Both the position numbers and the translations under genes were made by a program. From assembly GCA_964582265.1 (NCBI GenBank), contig CAZOQT010000036.1, positions 1-11,609 on the forward strand: DNA of 11,609 bases, in the 5' to 3' direction. The stretch comes from JBAZYK01 sp964582265 (GTDB lineage: Bacteria > Patescibacteriota > Gracilibacteria > UBA1369). Below are positions 6,963 to 11,609 of this stretch, in pieces. The notes beneath the pieces were generated by a model. The model was given only the letters and a program-made list of their open reading frames with translations. It made no database searches and had not been told where the DNA came from. How positions within the stretch are numbered: position 1 is the stretch's first letter; each line of letters begins with the position of its first letter.

Positions 6963-7295
6963 GGAAGCTGTCATGTTTGCCTTGCTTGGATATTTTGGAT
7001 TGCTTGGAGGATTTTTTGCAGCCGGTACTTTGGGTGTGGTTTTGGCTGAAGGATTTGGTGGATTGGTTTGGGGTGAATCCATTATTGGATTTGGTGAATA
7101 TGTAGCCCCAATAGCAGCCATTATTGTAAAAACTACAATGCCTACGGCTATCTTGATATCGGAATTTGTAGAGGATTGGCGTTGCGCAGTTTCGATTGCG
7201 ACTCTATTTTTAGATAAGGCTAATGCTGTTAGATCAAGCATTGGAAGCTGACTTTCTCTTACGTGAATTTCTGGCATTGAGGGAGTTTCTGACAT
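6951..7295 (-). CDS. Small single-pass membrane protein with MSETP start and Pro-rich tail
   Basis: 114 residues, no family recognised. It begins MSETPSMPEIHVRESQ, runs through about 46 polar residues, has one hydrophobic segment (about 47-65, IKIAVGIVVFTIMAAIGAT), and ends in a Pro/Asn/Lys-rich tail (PQTNPPNPSAKTTPKVPAA) without predicted structure. The first five residues are the same as those of the upstream neighbour, which ends five bases before this ATG, so the two are probably co-translated. No Shine-Dalgarno is present. A bitopic protein with a disordered, possibly wall-spanning tail is the simplest reading. An opposing open frame at 6883-7251 on the plus strand overlaps it; I prefer this one because of the operon spacing and shared N-terminus. 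Confidence 0.7.
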   Translation of the reverse strand: MSETPSMPEIHVRESQLPMLDLTALALSKNRVAIETAQRQSSTNSDIKIAVGIVVFTIMAAIGATYSPNPIMDSPQTNPPNPSAKTTPKVPAAKNPPSNPKYPSKANMTASLQK

Positions 7296-7301
7296 GGCTG
7301 T

Positions 7302-7628
7302 TTATTCAGGAAATGAGCATTTTAAAGCAGGTTGTCCCTGGCTTTTTAAATGAGTGTTTACGTATGGTAAATGGGTATTGATACAGGTTGATATTTCTCG
7401 ATCTGGTAGGTTTCGGTCTGTACTTGTTTGTGGCTCAGCTATGCTTATTTGATCAATCTGCGCCTTACAATAGTCAACTATGGCTTCACAATTATTAAAC
7501 TGACCTAATTCGGCTGCGGTGTCGTTAAGTTTTTTTGTGGCATAAGCAACTGGCGCCATGGCTATAGCGGCAATTACGGCAAATCCAAACATTTGTTGAT
7601 CCGGACGTGTTCTTGGCGTTTCTGACAT
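7302..7628 (-). CDS. Small membrane-anchored four-cysteine protein with MSETP start
   Basis: 108 residues from the ATG at 7628, no family recognised. After MSETPRTRPDQQ comes one hydrophobic segment (about 14-30, FGFAVIAAIAMAPVAYA), then a polar domain with four cysteines at 47, 54, 82 and 104. An even cysteine number outside a membrane segment suggests two disulfides in an outward-facing domain; this is inference. An in-frame GTG at 7691 would extend it by 21 residues and overlap the end of serS by 26 bases. I prefer the ATG because the next gene starts with the same MSETP. It lies 37 bases after the serS stop, with no Shine-Dalgarno. Confidence 0.72.
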   Translation of the reverse strand: MSETPRTRPDQQMFGFAVIAAIAMAPVAYATKKLNDTAAELGQFNNCEAIVDYCKAQIDQISIAEPQTSTDRNLPDREISTCINTHLPYVNTHLKSQGQPALKCSFPE

Positions 7629-7665
7629 AAAGGAGTTTAAGACGGTCTGTAAGAAAGGGGAAATG

Positions 7666-8952
7666 CTACTTGCCAATGAATTTTTTGCCACCCATATAAG
7701 GCTGAAGAACTTCTGGAATCGCTACGGTCCCATCTTTTTGTTGATAGTTTTCCAAAATTGCTATCAATGTTCTGCCAATTGCCACGGCTGTGCCGTTAAG
7801 GGTGTGTAATGTGCGATTTTCCTTGCCGTTTGTCAAGCGAATATTTGCACGGCGAGCCTGATAATCTGTGCAGTTAGAACAGCTGGTTAGTTCACGGAAT
7901 TTGCCTTGGGTTGGGATCCAGGCTTCAATATCATATTTTTTAGCTGCTGGATTGCCTAAATCTCCTCCACAAATATTCAAAACTTGGTAATGGAAGCCAA
8001 GATCAGTCATAATTTCTTCTTCCATTTGGCGGATTAGTTCGTGTTCTTCTTCGGATTTGGCCGGATCGCAGAAGCTGAACATTTCAATTTTATCAAATTG
8101 GTGCACGCGGATAATGCCTTGTGTGTCTTTGCCATAACTGCCGGCTTCGCGGCGGAAACAGGTAGAGAAGCCCATGTATCTTAGTGGTAATGTTTCCTGG
8201 GGGATGATTTTATCTGCCTGTAGCATGCAAAGAGGCACTTCTGAAGTTCCTACCAAATATAGATCGTCATTTTCCGGATTTTCTGCGGTTTTTGGGTTAA
8301 CTTGATAGATTTCATTGCGATCGGCAGGGAAGAAGCCGGTAGCGTACATGGCCTTTTCTTTAACTAAAACCGGAGTTATGACCGGTTTAAAACCGTGCTT
8401 CATTAATTTGCCCATCACAAATTGAATCAGGGCGAATTCCAGCATTACTGCTTCGTTTTTTAGGTAATAGAAACGCGCGCCGGACATGGCTGTGGCGGTT
8501 TCCATATCAATAAGGTCATGTTTTTTTCCGATTTCCATGTGATTCAGTGGCTCAAAATCAAACTCTGGCTTTTTACCAACGGTTTTTATAACAAGATTGC
8601 CGCTTTCGTCTTTACCTTCTGGTACGCTGTCTAAGGTCGGGTTTGGAATTTGGATTAGTTCGGCGTCTAATTTGGTTTTAAGCTCTTCCAGTTTTGGTTC
8701 CAGCTCTTTCATGCGTTCTTTGGTTTGTTTGCTCTGCGCCAGTAAATTTTCTTTATCTGCTGCGGCTGCTTTGGGGATTTCTTTGCTGATGCGGTTTTGG
8801 GTGGCTTTAAGATTTTCTATTTCAAACATAAGCGCGCGGCGCTCTTCATCCATTTTGATGACTGCATCCAAATCGCCTTTATAATGAGGTTTTTTATAAA
8901 TCGCTTTTTTCAGTTTTTCTGGTTCTTGTGCAAGTAATTTAAGGTCAATCAT
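7666..8952 (-). CDS. serS: Seryl-tRNA synthetase
   Basis: 428 residues, normal length for bacterial SerRS, a class II synthetase that charges tRNA-Ser with serine in the cytoplasm. Residues 1-110 are the N-terminal arm: MIDLKLLAQEPEKLKKAI, then a long charged coiled coil that grips the tRNA extra arm. The catalytic domain has TSEVPL (about 234), motif 2 FRREAGSYGKDTQGIIRVHQ (about 263-282) and motif 3 with NGTAVAIGRTLIAILENYQ (about 386-404). ELTSCSNCTDYQARR, which shapes the serine pocket, is present. Every expected element is seen. The start is the family's standard MIDLKLL. No Shine-Dalgarno precedes it. It heads a five-gene same-strand run ending before rpoB. Confidence 0.97.
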   Translation of the reverse strand: MIDLKLLAQEPEKLKKAIYKKPHYKGDLDAVIKMDEERRALMFEIENLKATQNRISKEIPKAAAADKENLLAQSKQTKERMKELEPKLEELKTKLDAELIQIPNPTLDSVPEGKDESGNLVIKTVGKKPEFDFEPLNHMEIGKKHDLIDMETATAMSGARFYYLKNEAVMLEFALIQFVMGKLMKHGFKPVITPVLVKEKAMYATGFFPADRNEIYQVNPKTAENPENDDLYLVGTSEVPLCMLQADKIIPQETLPLRYMGFSTCFRREAGSYGKDTQGIIRVHQFDKIEMFSFCDPAKSEEEHELIRQMEEEIMTDLGFHYQVLNICGGDLGNPAAKKYDIEAWIPTQGKFRELTSCSNCTDYQARRANIRLTNGKENRTLHTLNGTAVAIGRTLIAILENYQQKDGTVAIPEVLQPYMGGKKFIGK

Positions 8953-9024
8953 AAAGAAAAAAAGTTACGCATGTCTAATGCACGGCTATCCTAACACTGA
9001 CTTAATCTAAAATGAACAGAAATA

Positions 9025-9663
9025 TTATGATATGTATTCTTTTAACGCTAAAAAGGCGGTTTCTTGAACTTTGGGTAAGTCTGCGTATTCATCGAAAATA
9101 CTTAATAAGATAGATAATTCCTGATTTGTACTTTGGCCATGCGCAAAATTCTTGTAGGCTTGATATGGTTGAAATAAGCGCGCCAGGTTAAGTTTTTGGA
9201 AAAATCCAAGTTTATTCCAGGCTAAATAGAGTTTAGCAATCAATTGCTTTGTTAATGTTTCAACTTCGCCAGGCGCGAGAGGATGACTTAATTGTATATT
9301 TTGATATGTTTCGTCAGATTCCGCAGGTAAAATTTCTGGACGAGGTTTTATGGAAATAGTTCCGGATACTGCTGGGATTGGATGATTTATTTCATGTAAA
9401 TTTTCGATTTCTGAATTAGGACCAGTTGTGAAAGCTGCGGTTTCTTCAAAGTAACCATCTTCTAGAGCTTTGGTCTTGTGAATGGCTGCGGCTAAAATAT
9501 TTCTAAGATGCAGATCTTCAGGATCCAGATCTGGCGGTATTATGCCGTTTTCCGCGGCTATAATAATTGTTTCAAGAGTCTCGTGATCTTCTTTTGTCAA
9601 TCCGCATTCGTCTTCAATGTCGGGTGAACCTAGTGGATCATATTTTTCTAAAGGTTCTGGCAT
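9025..9663 (-). CDS. Hypothetical soluble protein, acidic N-terminal half
   Basis: 212 residues, no family recognised and no signal peptide or membrane segment. Residues 1-55 are acidic (EKYDPLGSPDIEDECGLTKE and PPDLDPEDLH). Residues ~75-133 are Pro/Ser/Glu-rich and probably unstructured. The C-terminal part (about 134-212) looks helical, with LTKQLIAKLYLAWNKLGFF and ELSILLSIFDEYADL, and could be a small helical bundle. AAGGAG lies 14 bases before the ATG, longer than the usual spacing. The gene ends 72 bases before serS, on the same strand, and diverges from the SIMPL gene. Function unknown. Confidence 0.75.
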   Translation of the reverse strand: MPEPLEKYDPLGSPDIEDECGLTKEDHETLETIIIAAENGIIPPDLDPEDLHLRNILAAAIHKTKALEDGYFEETAAFTTGPNSEIENLHEINHPIPAVSGTISIKPRPEILPAESDETYQNIQLSHPLAPGEVETLTKQLIAKLYLAWNKLGFFQKLNLARLFQPYQAYKNFAHGQSTNQELSILLSIFDEYADLPKVQETAFLALKEYIS

Positions 9664-9677
9664 AGCGGAAAAATAAA

Positions 9678-9715
9678 CTCCTTAATAAATATAATATTAT
9701 TTTTATTTTTGTCAC
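9678..9715 (-). promoter_or_regulatory. Possible promoter and ribosome binding site for the 9025-9663 gene
   Basis: On the minus strand GTGACA (9710-9715) lies 16 bases from TATATT (9688-9693), inside a very AT-rich stretch. AAGGAG follows at 9678-9683. The predicted transcription start falls close to or within the AAGGAG, so either the start lies further up or one of the two elements is not real. The AT-rich base composition makes -10-like strings common here. Confidence 0.3.
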
Positions 9716-9734
9716 GTTTTGATTTTTCTGGTTT

Positions 9735-9789
9735 TTTCCAAATTAAGAAGATTTTGGTAGAATGTTTTGGGTTTATTTTATCCTATAAT
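9735..9789 (+). promoter_or_regulatory. Two candidate promoters for the SIMPL gene, one giving an almost leaderless mRNA
   Basis: First candidate: TTTCCA (9735-9740), 17-base spacer, extended -10 TGGTAGAAT (TAGAAT at 9758-9763), start near 9770 and a leader of about 30 bases. Second candidate: a perfect TATAAT at 9784-9789 without a clear -35; its start would fall near 9796, only about four bases before the ATG at 9800. Neither leader contains a Shine-Dalgarno. Confidence 0.5.
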
Positions 9790-9799
9790 TTACATCAAT

Positions 9800-10570
9800 A
9801 TGGAAAAAGATCCAAAGCGTTTTGTATATTTTGCGGGAAGTTTATTTTTACTAATGGCAACTGTAGCTGTGGGCTGGCAGATGTTTGGGCCTAGTTGGTT
9901 TAAAAACATAAAAGCTGAAATCACTAATCAGCCTTATGCCAGAACAGTTACGGTAAGCGCGGAAGGCAAGGTTAATGCTAAACCGGATATTGCGCAGATT
10001 CGTCTTTCTGTGGTTTCTAAGGGGCAGACTGTTAAGTTGGTTTCTTCACAAAATAACGAAAAAATGAATGCAGTGATTAATGCTGTAAAAGGGCTTGGAG
10101 TAGAAGCTAAAGACATTCTTACCAGTCAATATGACTTAAATCCTGATTATGATTGGACAAGTGGTGGGCGAAAATTTTTGGGATATACTTTAACTCAAGA
10201 AATTACAGTTAAGGTTCGTAAATTGGAAAATGTAGATGAAGTTTTGGATAGCGCGGTTAAAAGTGGCGCGAATGAGGTTGGGGGACTGACTTTTGATATT
10301 GATGATGCCGGTGGAGTAAAAAAAGAAGCGCGTGAAAAAGCTTTTGCAACTGCCAAAGAAAAAGCTGTGGATATGGCACGTGCTGCAGGTGTAAGCCTTG
10401 GTCGTGTTGTAACTTTTAGTGAAGATTTTTCAGCGCCAGCTGTTTCTTATCGCAATTTTGCAATGGACGCCAAAGCTATGGCAGTGCCAGAGGAGGCAAG
10501 CGGCGCTTCTGTTGAACCAGGCAGCAAAGAAATGACTGTTAATGTTAGCGTGACTTACGAAATTCAGTAA
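9800..10570 (+). CDS. SIMPL (DUF541) domain protein, membrane-anchored
   Basis: 256 residues. A hydrophobic segment at about 8-29 (FVYFAGSLFLLMATVAVGWQ) anchors the protein, leaving the SIMPL domain (about 48-256) outside the membrane. Family features in order are RTVTVSAEGKVNAKPDIAQI, GVEAKDILTSQYDLNPDYDW, the GYTLTQEITVKVRKLENVDE strand-helix, SGANEVGGLTFDID, and the REKAFATAKEKAVDMARAAG helix with LGRVVTFSED after it. SIMPL proteins are widespread in bacterial envelopes; some are linked to oxidative stress, but the molecular role is not settled. The start at 9800 is preferred over the in-frame ATG at 9767, which lies upstream of a perfect -10 and lacks a Shine-Dalgarno. It is monocistronic and ends 27 bases before a strong terminator. 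Confidence 0.9.
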   Translation: MEKDPKRFVYFAGSLFLLMATVAVGWQMFGPSWFKNIKAEITNQPYARTVTVSAEGKVNAKPDIAQIRLSVVSKGQTVKLVSSQNNEKMNAVINAVKGLGVEAKDILTSQYDLNPDYDWTSGGRKFLGYTLTQEITVKVRKLENVDEVLDSAVKSGANEVGGLTFDIDDAGGVKKEAREKAFATAKEKAVDMARAAGVSLGRVVTFSEDFSAPAVSYRNFAMDAKAMAVPEEASGASVEPGSKEMTVNVSVTYEIQ

Positions 10571-10597
10571 AGTAGATTCAGGGGCAGTAATATCTTT

Positions 10598-10636
10598 AAA
10601 AGGCTGTGAGTATTCAATTATACTCACAGCCTTTTT
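10598..10636 (+). terminator. Intrinsic terminator of the SIMPL gene
   Basis: Arms 10598-10612 and 10621-10635 pair perfectly over 15 bases (core GGCTGTGAGTA) around an eight-base loop, and the stem runs into a TTTTT tract at 10632-10636. The A-run on the left arm means it could also work on the opposite strand. It is the clearest structural element in the window and isolates the next gene from the SIMPL transcript. Confidence 0.92.
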
Positions 10637-10658
10637 GTAACAACGCTTCTTTTAGTTA

Positions 10659-10697
10659 TTGACACTCTTTAAAGTTAGTTTAAGCTTTAGGTATTAT
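10659..10697 (+). promoter_or_regulatory. Possible promoter for the 10713-11057 gene
   Basis: A perfect TTGACA lies at 10659-10664, directly after the terminator. No good -10 is at the usual distance. A good TATTAT lies at 10692-10697, but 27 bases away, so it would have to act with a poorer -35 near 10669. The gene needs its own promoter because a strong terminator precedes it; which boxes are used is unclear. Confidence 0.35.
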
Positions 10698-10712
10698 TCT
10701 TTATTTTGAATT

Positions 10713-11057
10713 ATGAACGGTCCAGATGCAGAAAGAGGTCCAATCATTGATGAATCGCAATATCTTGAGCTTGGGAAAATAGATAATGTTATACTTTGGG
10801 AATTTTTGAATAGTTTAGGAGGGAGTGAACAAAGTTTGTTTTTTATTAAGGCTTTGCTCAATGATGGGTGGAAAATAGTGGCGTGGCTTGATGCCAAGGC
10901 TGCAAATGTTAACGAGAAGGCTCGGGACATTAACAGGCGTTATCCGGGCTCAACTTTAAAACAGCAAACCGAGTATCAAGTTTTGGATAAAGCAGGAACT
11001 TCAATAGGTACGGTTTATTTGCGTAGGGATGTTCACAATCCTACTAATAGGTATTAA
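10713..11057 (+). CDS. Small hypothetical protein, single-gene unit
   Basis: 114 residues, no family recognised, soluble. The sequence starts MNGPDAERGPIIDESQYLEL, has a hydrophobic helix-like middle (NVILWEFLNSLGG, SLFFIKALLNDGWKIVAWLD), a basic stretch with NEKARDINRRYPGS, and ends YQVLDKAGTSIGTVYLRRD followed by a polar tail. The end looks like two beta strands, so a small alpha/beta domain is likely. It has its own unit between a strong terminator and the convergent dnaK end. No Shine-Dalgarno precedes the ATG. Length and composition look like real coding, but with no recognised family I cannot assign a role. Confidence 0.7.
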   Translation: MNGPDAERGPIIDESQYLELGKIDNVILWEFLNSLGGSEQSLFFIKALLNDGWKIVAWLDAKAANVNEKARDINRRYPGSTLKQQTEYQVLDKAGTSIGTVYLRRDVHNPTNRY

Positions 11058-11066
11058 GTACCTATT
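11046..11066. terminator. Weak hairpin shared by two convergent genes
   Basis: AATAGGTA (11046-11053) and TACCTATT (11059-11066) form a perfect eight-base stem with a five-base loop. It contains the stop codon of the 10713-11057 gene and lies directly next to the dnaK stop. The T-run is poor on both strands (GTTATTT on plus), so it may be an mRNA end stabiliser or a weak two-way terminator. Confidence 0.4.
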
Positions 11067-11067
11067 G

Positions 11068-11609
11068 TTATTTAACAACTTCGCCTTCAATTGGGCCTTC
11101 CTCGCCTGGCTTCTTGTTATTGTCGTGAACTTTTACGTCTGGATCGTCAGAAGAGGTTGCGCCGGCAGAACCCGCGTCAGCACCCTGCGCTCCAGCCCCC
11201 GCTCCAGCAGCCTTATACATTTCCGCGCCAACTTTTTGAATTGCTTCGGAAAGTTCATCGTAACCCTTCTTGATTTCTTCTGGCTTAGCGTCCTTGTTTT
11301 CCAGCACCTTTTTAAGAGCGTCGATTTTTTCGGTTACTGGTTTTTTAACGTCGTCAGAAACTTTTGTTCCAGCATCACGCAAAGTTCTTTCTGATTGCAA
11401 TACTAAGCTTTCTGCTTTAACTCTTTCTTCTACGGCTTCTTTCTTCTTTTTATCTTCTTCCGCGTGTAGCTCGGCTTCTTTGCGCATCTTTTCTAATTCC
11501 GCTTCTGGAATGTTGCTGGATCCGGTAATAGTAATGTGCTGAACTTTGTTGGTAGCTTTATCCATGGCTTTAACATTGATAATTCCGTTTGCATCAATAT
11601 CAAAAGTTA
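11068..11609 (-). CDS. dnaK: Chaperone DnaK, C-terminal fragment (5' part beyond window edge)
   Basis: About 180 residues of the Hsp70 chaperone; the ATPase domain lies beyond the right edge. The visible part begins TFDIDANGIINVKAMDKATN, the end of the beta-sandwich substrate-binding domain, then QHITITGSSNIPEAELEKM leads into the helical lid (RKEAELHAEEDKKKKEAVEE onward). After the lid comes an Ala/Gly-rich stretch (YKAAGAGAGAQGADAGSAGA) and the tail VKVHDNN ... GPIEGEVVK. The lid is normal length and the stop is natural. An internal ATG at 11565 is not a start, since the frame stays open through to the edge. It is convergent with the small gene to its left, 10 bases apart. No grpE or dnaJ is visible in the window. 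Confidence 0.95.
   Translation of the reverse strand, partial: TFDIDANGIINVKAMDKATNKVQHITITGSSNIPEAELEKMRKEAELHAEEDKKKKEAVEERVKAESLVLQSERTLRDAGTKVSDDVKKPVTEKIDALKKVLENKDAKPEEIKKGYDELSEAIQKVGAEMYKAAGAGAGAQGADAGSAGATSSDDPDVKVHDNNKKPGEEGPIEGEVVK

Noticed and set aside
6883..7251. Open frame on the plus strand coding a Gly/Leu/Phe-rich, membrane-like 122-residue protein
   Set aside because: It lies opposite the MSETP Pro-rich protein and overlaps the start of the TIM-barrel gene. A Pro-rich sense strand naturally gives Gly-rich antisense. The minus-strand frame fits the operon spacing and shares its N-terminus with its neighbour.
8953..9024. Extended -10-like TGTTAGGAT on the minus strand as a serS promoter
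   Set aside because: No acceptable -35 is found at 16-18 bases, and the hexamer is only a partial match; too weak to list.

Overview
The window reads as an AT-rich genome with the standard genetic code. It is packed with short operons and has almost no Shine-Dalgarno sequences. The RpoB, SSB, SerS and DnaK sequences, the many small single-membrane-segment proteins of unknown family and the unusual gene order suggest a Candidate Phyla Radiation (Patescibacteria, Parcubacteria-like) bacterium. That placement comes from the general look of the proteins, not from a tree.

Layout from left to right. On the minus strand a promoter near 5430-5457 drives a leader with two small hairpins, then rpoB (950-5257), ssb (331-921) and the start of rpoC (292 to the left edge). 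The single-stranded DNA-binding protein gene sits exactly between the two large RNA polymerase subunit genes, which are normally adjacent. RpoB carries a ~209-residue Lys/Ala/Pro-rich, histone-H1-like N-terminal extension and a ~109-residue acidic C-terminal tail. The best Shine-Dalgarno/ATG pair in the whole window lies inside the rpoB frame, at the point where ordinary RpoB homology begins.

Upstream of rpoB on the same strand is a serS-led cluster: serS (7666-8952), two small membrane proteins that both begin MSETP (7302-7628 and 6951-7295), a TIM-barrel sugar-isomerase-like protein (6122-6907) and an exported protein with one thrombospondin-type-3-like calcium motif (5486-6103). An unknown soluble protein (9025-9663) lies further upstream.

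The strand changes at about 9664-9799. A membrane-anchored SIMPL (DUF541) protein (9800-10570) runs rightward and ends at a strong intrinsic terminator. A small orphan gene follows (10713-11057), convergent with the 3' end of dnaK (11068 to the right edge, minus strand).

Functionally, the window mixes information processing (RNA polymerase beta and beta', SSB, seryl-tRNA synthetase), protein folding (DnaK) and several envelope-facing small proteins. The most distinctive features are the rpoB-ssb-rpoC arrangement, the charge-polarised RpoB with a possible second translation start, and the MSETP gene pair behind serS. No mobile element, CRISPR array, tRNA or rRNA was seen.
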